64,000 bases of DNA from Pseudomonadota bacterium (GTDB taxonomy: Bacteria; Desulfobacterota; Binatia; Binatales; Binataceae), in assembly GCA_021324855.1 (NCBI GenBank), contig JAJPIG010000021.1:124001-188000 (forward strand), given 5' to 3'. The first letter of the stretch is position 1. Every line of letters starts with the position of its first letter. The notes under the pieces were generated by a model. It was not told the DNA's origin. It searched no databases and saw only the letters and a program-made list of their open reading frames with translations. Both the position numbers and the translations under genes were made by a program. This document shows positions 1 to 8,778 of the stretch, piece after piece.

Positions 1-373
1 CGGCGCGGAATCGCGCGGGCTCGAGATGGCCTTCGGCGACTTCGGTCTGAAGGCGATCGAGACTGCCCGGGTCGACACGCGCGCGCTCGAAGCCGCCCGC
101 ATCGCGCTCACGCGCCATATCAAGCGCGGCGGCCGCGTCTGGATTCGCGTGTTTCCGGACAAGCCGTATACGAAGAAGCCGGCCGAGACCCGGATGGGCA
201 AAGGCAAAGGGTCGCCCGAAGGATGGGTCGCTGTGGTAAGACCCGGGCGTATCCTGTTCGAGATGGAAGGCGTAGACCGGGCGACCGCCCACGAGGCGAT
301 GCGGCTCGCGGCGCATAAGCTACCGGTCAAGACGGTCGTGGTCGAGCGCGAAGGAGTTGAGCTTGGAGCTTGA
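1..373 (+). CDS. rplP: 50S ribosomal protein L16, 5' end missing
   Basis: C-terminal part of L16, which binds 23S rRNA near the peptidyl-transferase centre and the A-site tRNA. The reading frame is open from base 2 and already encodes L16 sequence before the first internal ATG ([14 protein letters not shown]), so the true start lies outside the window. The [13 protein letters not shown] and [16 protein letters not shown] segments are the family's most conserved blocks. It lies directly before rpmC, which it overlaps, as at the end of the bacterial S10 operon. Nothing is odd except the truncation by the window edge. Confidence 0.97.
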   Translation, partial: GAESRGLEMAFGDFGLKAIETARVDTRALEAARIALTRHIKRGGRVWIRVFPDKPYTKKPAETRMGKGKGSPEGWVAVVRPGRILFEMEGVDRATAHEAMRLAAHKLPVKTVVVEREGVELGA

Positions 374-593
374 CGAAATCCGGCAGATGAACCTGGAGGA
401 TCTGCGCGTCAAGGAGCGTGAGACCCGCGAGGAGATTTTCCGGCTGCGGCTCAAGATGCGCACCAATCAGCTCGATAATCCGTCGGGCTTGAGGCGCGCG
501 CGGCGCGAGCTCGCGTGGATTAAGACCGTGATGCACAGCAAACAGGGTGCAGCGGAGACGGCAAGTAAGGAATCAGATGCGGCAGCGAGCTAA
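363..593 (+). CDS. rpmC: 50S ribosomal protein L29
   Basis: L29 sits at the peptide exit tunnel, where SRP and trigger factor dock. The product is about 76 residues, a little longer than the usual 60-70, because of an Ala/Ser-rich C-terminal tail. The conserved core is visible as [16 protein letters not shown] followed by an [13 protein letters not shown] helix. I choose the TTG at 363 because the AAGGAG at 351-356 is 6 nt upstream of it. The earlier TTG at 357 directly abuts that Shine-Dalgarno. The gene overlaps the end of rplP and the start of rpsQ, so the three are probably translationally coupled. Confidence 0.93.
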   Translation: MELDEIRQMNLEDLRVKERETREEIFRLRLKMRTNQLDNPSGLRRARRELAWIKTVMHSKQGAAETASKESDAAAS

Positions 594-831
594 ACGGCGC
601 GAAGGTGTGGTGATCGCCGCGCGGATGACCAAGACTGTGGTGGTGCAGGTCGACCGCCTTGTCCAGCATCCGTTGTACGGAAAGCGCATGCGGCAGCGTC
701 GGCGCCTGATGGCGCACGACGAACGCGGTGAGTGCCATGAGGGTGACCGTGTGCTGATTATCGAGACCCGGCCGCTATCCAAGAACAAGCGCTGGCGCGT
801 GAGCCAGGTGATCCGGCGCGCGGCGGGTTGA
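577..831 (+). CDS. rpsQ: 30S ribosomal protein S17
   Basis: Primary rRNA-binding protein of the 30S subunit body, with an OB fold. The 84-residue product has the S17 signature: GVVIAARMTKTVVVQVDR at the start and a GDRVLIIETRPLSKNKRW block near the end. A longer frame starts at 547, but TAAGGA at 565-571 places translation start at the ATG at 577, the normal S17 length. It overlaps the 3' end of rpmC by 17 nt. Confidence 0.95.
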   Translation: MRQRAKRREGVVIAARMTKTVVVQVDRLVQHPLYGKRMRQRRRLMAHDERGECHEGDRVLIIETRPLSKNKRWRVSQVIRRAAG

Positions 832-863
832 GCGGGAAGGGTTGAGAAAGAAGGACCGTAACC

Positions 864-1232
864 GTGGTTCAGATGCGCACAATCCTTGAGGTCGCCGACA
901 ATTCGGGCGCCCGCAAGGTCCAATGTATCAAGGTGCTCGGCGGCTCGCGCCGCCGCTACGCCACCGTCGGCGACGTGATCGTGGTATCGATCAAGGAAGC
1001 GGTGCCCAATGCCAAGGTCAAGAAGGGTGATACGAGCCGCGCGGTGATCGTGCGCACCAACAAGGAGATCAGCCGCGCCGACGGCAGTTATATCCGCTTC
1101 GACGACAACTCGGCCGTGCTGCTCGACAGTCAGCACGAGCCGATCGGCACGCGCATCTTCGGCCCCGTCGCCCGCGAGCTTCGCGCGCGCCGCTTCCTCA
1201 AGATCATCTCGCTCGCTCCGGAGGTGCTCTGA
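864..1232 (+). CDS. rplN: 50S ribosomal protein L14
   Basis: L14 forms an intersubunit bridge and is the binding site of the silencing factor RsfS. At 122 residues it is full family length and has the expected blocks: [18 protein letters not shown], the KKGD turn, and the C-terminal [14 protein letters not shown] and [10 protein letters not shown]. The GTG at 864 follows AAAGAAGGA at 847-855, and MVQMRT matches the usual start of the family. Its TGA overlaps the ATG of rplX by one base (TGATG), which suggests coupled translation. It is the first gene of the spc operon in most bacteria. Confidence 0.97.
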   Translation: MVQMRTILEVADNSGARKVQCIKVLGGSRRRYATVGDVIVVSIKEAVPNAKVKKGDTSRAVIVRTNKEISRADGSYIRFDDNSAVLLDSQHEPIGTRIFGPVARELRARRFLKIISLAPEVL

Positions 1233-1603
1233 TGCCGGAGCAGAACATCGTCAGGCGGATCAAAAAGGCGGTGGCGCGCGTCAAGCCGCGAATCAAGAAA
1301 AACGACATGGTGATGGTCGTGACGGGGCGCGAGCGCGGCAAGACGGGCAAGGTGATGCGTGTGATGGCGGATGATGCGCGTGTCATTGTCGAGCGCCTTA
1401 ACGTCGTCAAACGCCATTCCAAGCCGCGCGGCCCGCAGAGCCCCGGCGGAATCGTCGAGAAAGAAGCGCCGATCCCGATCTCGAACGTGATGTTCTTCTG
1501 TGAGCGATGCAACGCGCCGGTGCGGGTCGGAATCAAAACCGCCGCCGATGGCGCGCGGATCAGAATTTGCCGCCGATGCGGCGAGCAACTCGGTAATGAA
1601 TAG
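1232..1603 (+). CDS. rplX: 50S ribosomal protein L24
   Basis: L24 starts assembly of the 50S subunit. It has a KOW motif near residues 25-45 ([19 protein letters not shown]) and the [13 protein letters not shown] loop that lines the exit tunnel. The C-terminal half has two CxxC pairs (CERC and CRRC), the zinc-ribbon-like form found in many bacterial L24 proteins. At 123 residues it is slightly longer than average. The start codon overlaps the rplN stop. Confidence 0.96.
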   Translation: MPEQNIVRRIKKAVARVKPRIKKNDMVMVVTGRERGKTGKVMRVMADDARVIVERLNVVKRHSKPRGPQSPGGIVEKEAPIPISNVMFFCERCNAPVRVGIKTAADGARIRICRRCGEQLGNE

Positions 1604-1619
1604 CGTTCGGTAATCGATA

Positions 1620-2375
1620 ATGGCCGACGAAGAAAAATCGGAAAAGAAACCGCGGCAACGCCCCGAGGGCGAGGCGCGGAAAGGCGGCGAGCAGCAGAAG
1701 GGCGGCGAAGGCCGTCCGCGCGGCAAGCGTCCGCCCAAGGGCGACGCTGAGGCTGCTGCGGCCCAAGTCGAGCCGGAGCCGAGCGAGCCCGAGCCCAAGG
1801 TCACGCCGCGACTCAAGGAGCGCTACGAGACCGAGATCGTGCCGGCGCTGATGCGCGAGCTAAAGATCACAAACCGGTTTCGCGTGCCGCGTCTCGAGAA
1901 GATCGTCATCAATATGGCGCTCGCCGAGGCGCGCGAGAACGTCAAGGTGCTCGACGCGGCAGTCGAGGAGCTCAAACAGTTAACCGGGCAAAAGCCGGTC
2001 ATCACGCGGGCGCGCAAGGCAATTTCGAATTTCAAGCTGCGCCAGGGGATGCCGATCGGCGCGATGGTCACGTTGCGGCGCGAGCGAATGTACGAATTTT
2101 TTGACCGGTTGGTGAATATCGCTCTGCCGCGCGTGCGCGACTTCCGCGGCGTCAGCGACAAAGCCTTCGACGGCCGTGGCAACTATTCGCTGGGACTGCG
2201 GGAGCATACGATTTTCCCCGAGATCAATCTGGACAAGGTCGAAACCGTGAAGGGGATGACGATCTCGATCATCACCACGGCGCCAAGCGATTTCGAAGCT
2301 GCGATGCTGCTGCGGGCGCTCGGGATGCCGATGCGCAGCGCGGCGCCCGAAACGCAGCTCAAGGCGGCGAGCTGA
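1620..2375 (+). CDS. rplE: 50S ribosomal protein L5 with a charged N-terminal extension
   Basis: L5 binds 5S rRNA and contacts S13 across the subunit interface. The L5 fold begins near residue 62 ([16 protein letters not shown]) and runs to the end, with [32 protein letters not shown] and [16 protein letters not shown] as diagnostic blocks. The product has 251 residues against about 180 in the family. The extra roughly 60 N-terminal residues are rich in Lys, Glu, Gly, Pro and Arg and look disordered. The ATG at 1620 starts directly into this tail, and no start codon fits a shorter product well, since the frame shows no Met before the L5 core. See the finding on this extension. Confidence 0.95.
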   Translation: MADEEKSEKKPRQRPEGEARKGGEQQKGGEGRPRGKRPPKGDAEAAAAQVEPEPSEPEPKVTPRLKERYETEIVPALMRELKITNRFRVPRLEKIVINMALAEARENVKVLDAAVEELKQLTGQKPVITRARKAISNFKLRQGMPIGAMVTLRRERMYEFFDRLVNIALPRVRDFRGVSDKAFDGRGNYSLGLREHTIFPEINLDKVETVKGMTISIITTAPSDFEAAMLLRALGMPMRSAAPETQLKAAS

Positions 2376-2402
2376 GGCACGAGGCGAAAAGGCGAAGATC
2401 AA

Positions 2403-2588
2403 ATGGCGAAGATATCACTCATGATCAAGGCGCAGCGTCCGCCGAAGTTCAAAGTGCGGGGATACAATCGATGTCCCCGGTGCGGGCGCGCGCGTGCATT
2501 TTTCCGTCGATTCAAGCTGTGTAGGCTCTGTTTGCGTCAACTTGCGCTACGTGGCGAGTTGCCGGGCGTGGTGAAGGCGAGCTGGTAG
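2403..2588 (+). CDS. rpsN: 30S ribosomal protein S14, zinc-binding type Z
   Basis: Short (61-residue) S14 that completes the 30S head. Cys24, Cys27, Cys40 and Cys43 form the zinc knuckle of the C+ form. The family's C-terminal [11 protein letters not shown] is intact. It lies between rplE and rpsH, the normal position in the spc operon. The longer zinc-free paralogue seen in Enterobacteria is not present in this window. Confidence 0.96.
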   Translation: MAKISLMIKAQRPPKFKVRGYNRCPRCGRARAFFRRFKLCRLCLRQLALRGELPGVVKASW

Positions 2589-2632
2589 AACAACCATCGG
2601 AAACCGGAGAAAACAATTTCAAGGCATAACGA

Positions 2633-3040
2633 ATGTCGCAGACCGACCCAATCGCAGAGATGCTGACTCGGATTCGCAACGCGATCCATGCGCGGTACAA
2701 CGAGGTCGCGCTGGCTCATTCGCGACTGCGCGAAGCCATCGCTCGCGTGCTCGCTGCCGAGGGCTTCCTCGAAGCGATCGAGATCGAAGGCGAAGGCTAC
2801 AAACGCCAGCTCAAGCTCAAGATTCGCTACGCGCAGAATCGCGAAAATCGCGAACCGGTCATCCGGGGCCTTCAGCGCGTGAGCAAGCCGAGCCTCCGCG
2901 TTTACTCGGGCGCGGCGCAGATGCCGCGCGCGGCGGGCGGGATGGGGATGCACGTCGTGTCGACGCCGCTCGGTGTGATGACCGATCGCGAAGCGCGGCG
3001 CAAAAAGGTCGGCGGCGAAATTTTACTCAGGGTCTGGTAG
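2633..3040 (+). CDS. rpsH: 30S ribosomal protein S8
   Basis: S8 organises the central domain of 16S rRNA and in Escherichia coli represses the spc operon by binding its mRNA near rplE. The 135-residue product starts with DPIAEMLTRIRNAI and ends with the S8 signature STPLGVMTDREARRKKVGGE. No obvious copy of the S8 mRNA operator stands out by eye, so feedback control here is only possible by analogy. It lies 44 nt after rpsN. Confidence 0.96.
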   Translation: MSQTDPIAEMLTRIRNAIHARYNEVALAHSRLREAIARVLAAEGFLEAIEIEGEGYKRQLKLKIRYAQNRENREPVIRGLQRVSKPSLRVYSGAAQMPRAAGGMGMHVVSTPLGVMTDREARRKKVGGEILLRVW

Positions 3041-3058
3041 AGGACCGGGTACTCGAAC

Positions 3059-3610
3059 ATGTCGCGGATAGGACGGATGCCGGTGCAACTCGAAAAGGGC
3101 GTGAAGGCCGCGGTCAGCGGCAGCACGCTCAGACTCGAAGGGCCCAAGGGCAAGCTCGAGTTGCAGATCCCAGAGGGCTTCACGCCGGAAATCAACGACT
3201 CGACGATCACGATCAAACGCCCGGGCGACAGCCAGCGGGAGCGCGCGCTCCATGGGCTCACCCGCAAGCTGGTCGCGAACATGGCGACCGGCGTGAGCCG
3301 CGGCTTCACGCGCGTGCTCGAGATCAACGGCGTCGGCTATCGCAGCGAGGTGCGTGGAAATCAGATTAATTTGACGCTCGGCTACTCCCATCCGATCGTC
3401 TATCAACTGCCGCCGGGCGTGACCGCGAAAGTCGAACGCCAGGTGGTGATCACGCTCGAAGGCGCCGATCTCCAGTTGCTCGGCACCGTGGCGGCGCAGT
3501 TGCGCGCGTTGCGGCCGCCGGAGCCGTACAAGGGCAAGGGCATCAAGTACGCCGGCGAGACCATCCGGCGCAAGGCGGGCAAGGCCGCGGCCGGCGCCAG
3601 CGCGAGTTAG
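3059..3610 (+). CDS. rplF: 50S ribosomal protein L6
   Basis: L6 lies at the base of the L7/L12 stalk near the sarcin-ricin loop. The 183-residue product has the duplicated L6 fold. It starts with SRIGRMPVQLEKGVKAAV, has NGVGYRSEVRGNQINLTLGYSHP in the centre, and ends with the conserved PPEPYKGKGIKYAGE and RRKAGK motifs. It follows rpsH by 18 nt. The Ala/Ser-rich last residues slightly extend the family consensus. Confidence 0.97.
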   Translation: MSRIGRMPVQLEKGVKAAVSGSTLRLEGPKGKLELQIPEGFTPEINDSTITIKRPGDSQRERALHGLTRKLVANMATGVSRGFTRVLEINGVGYRSEVRGNQINLTLGYSHPIVYQLPPGVTAKVERQVVITLEGADLQLLGTVAAQLRALRPPEPYKGKGIKYAGETIRRKAGKAAAGASAS

Positions 3611-3628
3611 CGGCGGAGCGCATAGTCG

Positions 3629-3991
3629 ATGGCATTGGATCGAAGCGAAAAACGTGGGTTGCGCCGGCAGCGGGTGCGCCGGACGGTGCGCGGCAGTGAC
3701 GAGCGGCCGCGGCTCTCGGTCTACCGCTCTTTGCATCATATCTACGCGCAGGTTATCTCGGATGAATCCGGGAAGACGTTGGCGGCGGCCTGCTCGGCGG
3801 GCGGCGACCTGGGTGCTCAGACCAAGGGCAAGCGCGGCGTCGAGACGGCGAAAATCGTTGGCAGGGCGATCGCCGAGCGCTGCAGGGAGAAAGGCATCAG
3901 CCAGGTGGTTTTCGATCGCAACGGCTTTCTTTATCACGGCAAGGTGAAGGCTTTGGCAGACGCGGCTCGCGAAGGCGGGCTCAGATTCTGA
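3629..3991 (+). CDS. rplR: 50S ribosomal protein L18
   Basis: L18 binds 5S rRNA together with L5 in the central protuberance. At 120 residues it is typical length. The [18 protein letters not shown] block and the C-terminal [20 protein letters not shown] with the final GLRF are family signatures. Its position between rplF and rpsE is canonical. Confidence 0.97.
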   Translation: MALDRSEKRGLRRQRVRRTVRGSDERPRLSVYRSLHHIYAQVISDESGKTLAAACSAGGDLGAQTKGKRGVETAKIVGRAIAERCREKGISQVVFDRNGFLYHGKVKALADAAREGGLRF

Positions 3992-4021
3992 ACGGCACGT
4001 TCTGAGTGTAAAAGGAAAACC

Positions 4022-4528
4022 ATGGCGCAACGGATAGACCCGCAGGGCCTTGAGATCAAAGAAAAGGTCGTGCACATCAACCGCGTTGCGAAGGTCGTTA
4101 AAGGCGGCCGGCGTTTCAGCTTCAGCGCGCTGGTCGTGGTGGGCGATCAGAGCGGGCTGGTAGGTTTCGGCCTGGGCAAGGCCAACGAAGTCCCCGAGGC
4201 GATTCGCAAGGGCGTTGAGCGGGCCAAGAAAAGCCTTATCCGGGTGCCGCTACGCGAAGGAACGATACCCCACGCCACTATCGGTCATTTCGGCGCGGGC
4301 AAGGTGATCCTGAAGCCGGCCTCTGAGGGCACTGGGGTTATCGCCGCGGGCGGCGTGCGCGCGGTCGTCGAGCTGGCAGGCATCAGGAACATCCTGACCA
4401 AGCGGCTCGGATCGTCGAATCCGCACAACCTGGTCAAGGCGACGCTCGAAGCGCTTGCCGGTTTGATGAACCCCGAAGAGATCACGAAACTTCGCCGTGC
4501 ACCCGGCGGCGAGACTGCGGCGGCATAG
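4022..4528 (+). CDS. rpsE: 30S ribosomal protein S5
   Basis: S5 takes part in decoding accuracy and the mRNA helicase activity at the entry channel. The 168-residue product has the N-terminal double-stranded-RNA-binding-like domain ([20 protein letters not shown]) and the C-terminal domain with [20 protein letters not shown] and [12 protein letters not shown] spectinomycin-sensitive-type loop (VKGGRR) is visible and unremarkable. It lies 30 nt after rplR and 15 nt before rpmD. Confidence 0.97.
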   Translation: MAQRIDPQGLEIKEKVVHINRVAKVVKGGRRFSFSALVVVGDQSGLVGFGLGKANEVPEAIRKGVERAKKSLIRVPLREGTIPHATIGHFGAGKVILKPASEGTGVIAAGGVRAVVELAGIRNILTKRLGSSNPHNLVKATLEALAGLMNPEEITKLRRAPGGETAAA

Positions 4529-4543
4529 CAGGTCCCTAAAGCG

Positions 4544-4735
4544 ATGGCGGAAAAGATTCGGATAAGGCTGGCTCACAGTCCGATCGGCACCACGAATCGT
4601 GTTCGCGAGACATTGAAAGGCCTGGGACTCGGCAAGCTCGGCAGTGAGCGCGAGATCGAGCGGAGCGCGGCGGTTGAGGGAATGCTCCGCCGGGTGTCGC
4701 ATCTGGTGCAAGTGGTAAATTCGAAGACGGCATGA
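4544..4735 (+). CDS. rpmD: 50S ribosomal protein L30
   Basis: Small (63-residue) L30 with the expected IRIRLAHSPIGTTNRVRETLKGLGL opening, shown here in part, and a C-terminal HLVQVV segment. L30 is absent from several lineages, so its presence is mildly informative. Its stop overlaps the ATG of rplO (ATGA at 4732-4735). Confidence 0.95.
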   Translation: MAEKIRIRLAHSPIGTTNRVRETLKGLGLGKLGSEREIERSAAVEGMLRRVSHLVQVVNSKTA

Positions 4736-5205
4736 CGATGGATTTGAGTAATCTGAAACCGCCCGCTGGAGCGAAACGACGCGCGCGCCGCGTGGGCCGC
4801 GGAATCGGCTCGGGATTGGGAAAGACGTCGGGCCGCGGGCATAAAGGCCGTGGATCGCGATCGGGCGGAAACACGCCGCCCGGTTACGAAGGCGGTCAGA
4901 TGCCTTTGCAGCGGCGTGTCCCGAAGCGCGGCTTCCGACGGCTTTTGCGCAATGCCGCGCGGCGCGACGAATTTGCCATCGTCAACCTTGAGCGGCTTGC
5001 AAACTTTGCAGACGGCGAGCGGGTTGATCCGGATATACTCACCGAGCGCGGGATCATCCGCCCGGGACGCAAGGTCAAGATTCTTGGCGATGGCGAACTC
5101 AGCACAAAATTGACGATTCGCGCGCACGCCTTTTCGGCGGCGGCGCGCGACAAGATCGCCCGCGCCGGCGGAGTGGCGGAACTGATCGAAGGCGCACGGG
5201 ACTGA
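4732..5205 (+). CDS. rplO: 50S ribosomal protein L15
   Basis: L15 is a late-assembly protein of the 50S subunit. The glycine-rich N-terminal tail that penetrates 23S rRNA is plain (GRGIGSGLGKTSGRGHKG). It is followed by GGQMPLQRRVPKRGF and the globular domain with ILGDGELSTKLTI. At 157 residues it is slightly longer than the E. coli protein. The ATG at 4732 overlaps the rpmD stop; a second ATG at 4738 is equally possible. Confidence 0.96.
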   Translation: MTMDLSNLKPPAGAKRRARRVGRGIGSGLGKTSGRGHKGRGSRSGGNTPPGYEGGQMPLQRRVPKRGFRRLLRNAARRDEFAIVNLERLANFADGERVDPDILTERGIIRPGRKVKILGDGELSTKLTIRAHAFSAAARDKIARAGGVAELIEGARD

Positions 5206-6513
5206 ATGCTTGAAGGATTTTCAAATGCTTCGCGCATCCCGGAACTGCGCCGCCGGCTGCTTTTCACGGCCCTGATGCTGGTGGTTTACCGGGTCGGGGT
5301 TGCAATCCCGACGCCGGGAATCGACGGGCAGGCCCTGGCGGCTTTTTTCGACGCGGCATCGAGCACGCTTTTCGGCTGGGTCAATCTTTTCTCAGGCGGC
5401 GCACTGGAACGATTCTCGATCTTCGCGCTCGGCATCATGCCGTACATCTCGGTCGCGATCATTCTGGATTTGCTGAAGGTCGCATCGCCATATCTCGACG
5501 AACTATACAAAGAGGGCGAAGCCGGCCGCCGCAAAATCACCCAGTACACCCGCTATTTCACTGTTCTGCTCGCCATCGTGCAGGGCTACATGATCGCGTT
5601 CTCCCTTGAGCGCATCCAGGCGCCCGGCGGCGGCTCCGTGGTTTTCCATCCCGGAATCCCGTTCCGCCTGATGACCGTGATAACCGTCACTGCCGGCACG
5701 ATCTTCGTGATGTGGATCGGCGAGCAGATCACCGAGCGTGGAATTGGTAACGGCATCTCGCTCATCATCATGGCCGGAATCGTCGCCCGGCTGCCGAGCG
5801 CCGTGGGCACGACGACCCAGTTTGTCCGCGAAGGTGAGATGAGCCTGTTCGTGCTGATCCTGATCCTCGCGCTGGCGCTCGCCGTCACCGCCGGGATTGT
5901 TTACGTTGAGACGGCGCAGCGCCGTTTACCGGTCCAGTACGCGCGGCGGGTCGTCGGGCGGCGGGTCTACGGCGGCCAGACGTCGCATCTGCCGCTCAAG
6001 ATCAACACTTCAGGCGTGATTCCACCGATCTTCGCCTCATCGATCCTGGTGTTTCCAGCGACGGTCGCGACCTTCGTTCCGGCGCTCAAGGGATGGGCCT
6101 CCTATCTTACGCCCGGCGGCTTCTATTACGACCTGGTCTACGTCGCGCTGATCATCTTTTTCTGCTATTTTTATACGGCGGTTACGTTTAATCCGGTTGA
6201 CGTCGCTGACAATCTCAAGAAGTATGGCGGATTTATTCCCGGGATCAGGCCCGGACGCTATACGGCTGAGTATATCGATCGAGTGCTGTCGCGGATCACG
6301 CTCGGTGGCGCGATTTACGTGAGTGCGGTCTGCATCCTCCCGACCATCCTGATCCAGCGCTTTAACGTTCCGTTCTACTTCGGCGGCACCGCGCTTCTGA
6401 TCGTGGTGGGAGTGGCGCTCGACACGGTCGCCCAGATCGAAACCCATCTGCTGACCCGCAACTATGAGGGCTTCATGCGGCGCGGCAGGGTGAAATCGAG
6501 GAGGGGGGCCTAG
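5206..6513 (+). CDS. secY: Preprotein translocase channel subunit SecY
   Basis: Core of the SecYEG translocon in the inner membrane. The 435-residue protein has about ten hydrophobic segments. It begins with the short cytoplasmic stretch RIPELRRRLLFTALMLVVYR and contains the plug-region residues and the loop motif GIGNGISLIIMAGI. The cytoplasmic loop NPVDVADNLKKYGGFIPGIRPG precedes the last segments, and the C-terminal YEGFMRRGRVKSRR contacts the ribosome and SecA. It starts immediately after the rplO stop with no spacer. The position in the spc operon is canonical. Confidence 0.98.
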   Translation: MLEGFSNASRIPELRRRLLFTALMLVVYRVGVAIPTPGIDGQALAAFFDAASSTLFGWVNLFSGGALERFSIFALGIMPYISVAIILDLLKVASPYLDELYKEGEAGRRKITQYTRYFTVLLAIVQGYMIAFSLERIQAPGGGSVVFHPGIPFRLMTVITVTAGTIFVMWIGEQITERGIGNGISLIIMAGIVARLPSAVGTTTQFVREGEMSLFVLILILALALAVTAGIVYVETAQRRLPVQYARRVVGRRVYGGQTSHLPLKINTSGVIPPIFASSILVFPATVATFVPALKGWASYLTPGGFYYDLVYVALIIFFCYFYTAVTFNPVDVADNLKKYGGFIPGIRPGRYTAEYIDRVLSRITLGGAIYVSAVCILPTILIQRFNVPFYFGGTALLIVVGVALDTVAQIETHLLTRNYEGFMRRGRVKSRRGA

Positions 6514-6516
6514 ACT

Positions 6517-7194
6517 GTGCGGCTGGTGATGCTGGGGCCTCCGGGCGCTGGAAAAGGCACGCAGGCACGCATGCTTCAGGAAAGGCTCGGAGTCCCACAG
6601 ATAGCCAGCGGCGACCTGTTGCGCGCGGCGGTGCAGGATCGAACGCAGCTTGGAATTGAAGCCAAGCGATACATGGATCGCGGGGCGCTGGTGCCCGACG
6701 ATTTGGTACTTAAATTGATAGAAGAACGCTTGCGCAAGCCTGATGCGACTGCGGGGTTCATCCTGGACGGCTTTCCCCGCACCCGCGAACAGGCCGAGGC
6801 GCTCGCCGCGATGTACAAAAGGAACGGCGCGCTCGACCGCGTGATCGCGTTGAACGTACCCGACGAGGAAATAATCAAGCGTATTTCGGGGCGGCGCACC
6901 TGCCGAAATTGCGGCGCGATGTACCACCTGGTCTTCGATCCGCCCATGAACCAGAACCATTGCAATCAGTGCAACGGCGAGCTCTATCAGCGCGAAGACG
7001 ATTCGGAGGATACCGTCCGGATGCGCCTGCAAGTGTATGCCGCCGCAACCCGTCCGCTGCTCGAATACTACGAGCGTCAGGGGCTGCTCGTGCAGGTCGA
7101 TGGAATCGGCCGACCCGAGGAGGTTTCGGCGCGGATTCTGAAGCAGCTCGGAGTCGATGCGCTCAATTCTGCGAAGGCGAGGACCAAGGCCTGA
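6517..7194 (+). CDS. adk: Adenylate kinase with zinc-type LID
   Basis: Catalyses ATP + AMP to 2 ADP in the cytoplasm. The P-loop GPPGAGKGT is at residues 7-15. The LID carries four cysteines (Cys129, Cys132, Cys149, Cys152), the structural zinc site of the long bacterial form, which E. coli Adk lacks. The 225-residue length fits. A GTG start is chosen because RLVMLGPPGAGKG is the normal beginning and a purine-rich run (GAGGGGGG) lies upstream. Only three bases separate it from the secY stop. The secY-adk-map order is common outside gamma-proteobacteria. Confidence 0.97.
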   Translation: MRLVMLGPPGAGKGTQARMLQERLGVPQIASGDLLRAAVQDRTQLGIEAKRYMDRGALVPDDLVLKLIEERLRKPDATAGFILDGFPRTREQAEALAAMYKRNGALDRVIALNVPDEEIIKRISGRRTCRNCGAMYHLVFDPPMNQNHCNQCNGELYQREDDSEDTVRMRLQVYAAATRPLLEYYERQGLLVQVDGIGRPEEVSARILKQLGVDALNSAKARTKA

Positions 7195-7213
7195 AGCGGA
7201 TCGTTGTGCCGAG

Positions 7214-7975
7214 ATGATCGTGCTCAAGAGTCGTGAAGAGATAGCGCTGATTCGCAAGGCGAGCCGGATCGTGGCCGAAGTGCTCGACGAGGTCGCCGCG
7301 ATGGTGCGTCCGGGCGTCACCACCGACGAGCTCGATCGGGCGGCCGAGAAGCTCACGCTTCAGAAGGGCGCCAAGCCGGCCTTCAAGGGCTACCGGCCGC
7401 ACGACGTGGTCTATCCGAAGAGTCTGTGCGTATCGATAAATAACGAAATCGTTCACGGCATCCCATCGGCCCGCAAACTCAAGCCGGGCGACATTGTTGG
7501 GCTCGACTTCGGCGTCGTCTACCAGGGCTTCTATGGCGATGCAGCGCGGACGTTGCCGGTAGGCGAGGTTTCGGAACGGGCACGGCGTCTGATGCGGGTG
7601 ACGCGTGAGGCGCTCTATGCCGGTATCGAGCAGGCCCGGCTCGGCAATCGCATCGGCGATATCGGGCGCGCCGTGCAGCAAGTCGCCGAGCGCGCAGGAT
7701 ATTCAGTGGTCCAGGAGTTCGCAGGACACGGTATCGGCCGGCGGCTGCATGAGGATCCGCAGGTGCCGAATTATTTCCGGTCCGGGATGCCGAACCCGCG
7801 ATTGCAGGAGGGGATGACGCTCGCGATCGAGCCGATGGTGAACGAAGGGACTGCGGAACTCGAAATCCTCGACGATGGATGGACGGCGGTGACCGCCGAC
7901 GGCAAGCTTTCCGCCCATTTCGAGCATTCAATCGTGATCACAGCGAATGGACCGGAGATTCTGAGCGAGCTCTAA
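7214..7975 (+). CDS. map: Type I methionine aminopeptidase
   Basis: Removes the initiator Met from nascent proteins. The 253-residue product has the metal-binding motifs of the pita-bread fold in order: [14 protein letters not shown] with its Asp, FYGDAART with its Asp, [12 protein letters not shown] with its His, AIEPM with its Glu, and FEHS with its Glu. A longer frame opens at 7157, but its extra residues lie inside adk and lack similarity. The ATG at 7214 gives the standard [16 protein letters not shown] start. Confidence 0.96.
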   Translation: MIVLKSREEIALIRKASRIVAEVLDEVAAMVRPGVTTDELDRAAEKLTLQKGAKPAFKGYRPHDVVYPKSLCVSINNEIVHGIPSARKLKPGDIVGLDFGVVYQGFYGDAARTLPVGEVSERARRLMRVTREALYAGIEQARLGNRIGDIGRAVQQVAERAGYSVVQEFAGHGIGRRLHEDPQVPNYFRSGMPNPRLQEGMTLAIEPMVNEGTAELEILDDGWTAVTADGKLSAHFEHSIVITANGPEILSEL

Positions 7976-7994
7976 GCTTTCGAACGAGTTAAAA

Positions 7995-8213
7995 ATGTCG
8001 AAGAGCGACGCGATAGAAGTACAAGGCACGGTGCTGGAGGCGCTGCCCAACGCGATGTTCCGCGTGTCGCTGGAGAACGGTCATCGCGTGCTGGCGCATA
8101 TCTCGGGCAAGATGCGCATGCATTACATAAAGATTCTCCCCGGCGACAAGGTCACGGTCGAGCTTTCGCCGTATGATCTGAGCCGCGGGCGCATCACCTA
8201 CCGGATGCGCTGA
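7995..8213 (+). CDS. infA: Translation initiation factor IF-1
   Basis: IF-1 blocks the 30S A site during initiation. At 72 residues it is exactly family length, with an S1-like OB fold ([20 protein letters not shown]) and the C-terminal [19 protein letters not shown]. It lies between map and rpmJ in the usual order. Nothing is unusual. Confidence 0.97.
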   Translation: MSKSDAIEVQGTVLEALPNAMFRVSLENGHRVLAHISGKMRMHYIKILPGDKVTVELSPYDLSRGRITYRMR

Positions 8214-8231
8214 ACGGAGCGGACTATACTC

Positions 8232-8345
8232 ATGAAAGTACGGGCCTCGGTCAAACGAATCTGTAAGAATTGCAAGGTTGTGCGCCGTCAGGGCGTGGTT
8301 CGCATCCTGTGCTCCAACCCGCGGCACAAACAGCGCCAGGGCTAA
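8232..8345 (+). CDS. rpmJ: 50S ribosomal protein L36, zinc form
   Basis: Very small gene found by reading the gap between infA and rpsM. ATG at 8232 and TAA at 8343-8345 give 37 residues beginning [15 protein letters not shown]. Cys11, Cys14, Cys27 and His32 are the zinc ligands of the C+ L36 form. The normal C-terminus NPRHKQRQG is present. The infA-rpmJ-rpsM order is conserved across bacteria, which makes the call safe despite the size. Confidence 0.96.
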   Translation: MKVRASVKRICKNCKVVRRQGVVRILCSNPRHKQRQG

Positions 8346-8366
8346 ACGGCGGGAGGGTAATTTCCG

Positions 8367-8750
8367 ATGGCACGCGTGGCCGGAGTTGAATTGCCGAGAA
8401 ACAAGCGGATGGAGATCGCGCTCACCTATATCTATGGGATCGGGCGCACCGCGGCGGCCAAAATTCTCGAAGCGGCGAAGGTCGATCCGGGCCGCAATTC
8501 CGACGACCTTACCGCCGAGGAGCAGGTGCGGATTCGCCAAGTGATCGATCAGAACTACAAGGTCGAGGGCGACCTGCGGCGCGAAGTGCAGCAATCGATC
8601 AAGCGCCTGATGGACCTCGGGTGCTACCGCGGCATCCGGCATCGTCGCGGACTGCCGGTGCGCGGACAGCGGACGCATACCAACGCCCGCACGCGCAAGG
8701 GACCCCGCAAAGTCGTCGCGGGCAAGAAGCAGGCGCCGCCCAAGGGCTAG
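8367..8750 (+). CDS. rpsM: 30S ribosomal protein S13
   Basis: S13 contacts P-site tRNA and forms bridges with L5 and 23S rRNA. The 127-residue product opens with [20 protein letters not shown] and carries the helix-two-turn-helix, then the [20 protein letters not shown] signature and a basic tail that reaches the tRNA. It is the first gene of the alpha operon block. In E. coli an S4-binding pseudoknot precedes it; I cannot recognise one here by eye. Confidence 0.97.
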   Translation: MARVAGVELPRNKRMEIALTYIYGIGRTAAAKILEAAKVDPGRNSDDLTAEEQVRIRQVIDQNYKVEGDLRREVQQSIKRLMDLGCYRGIRHRRGLPVRGQRTHTNARTRKGPRKVVAGKKQAPPKG

Positions 8751-8778
8751 AAGATCAAACGCGAAACGAGATTAACTG

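Noticed and set aside
3023-4075. 350-codon minus-strand frame across rplF, rplR and rpsE
   Set aside because: It is antisense to three certain ribosomal protein genes, has no recognisable domain and shows the Arg/Ala/His-rich composition of GC-driven shadow frames.
6037-7356. 439-codon minus-strand frame across secY, adk and map
   Set aside because: Antisense to three well-supported genes; low-complexity shadow composition.
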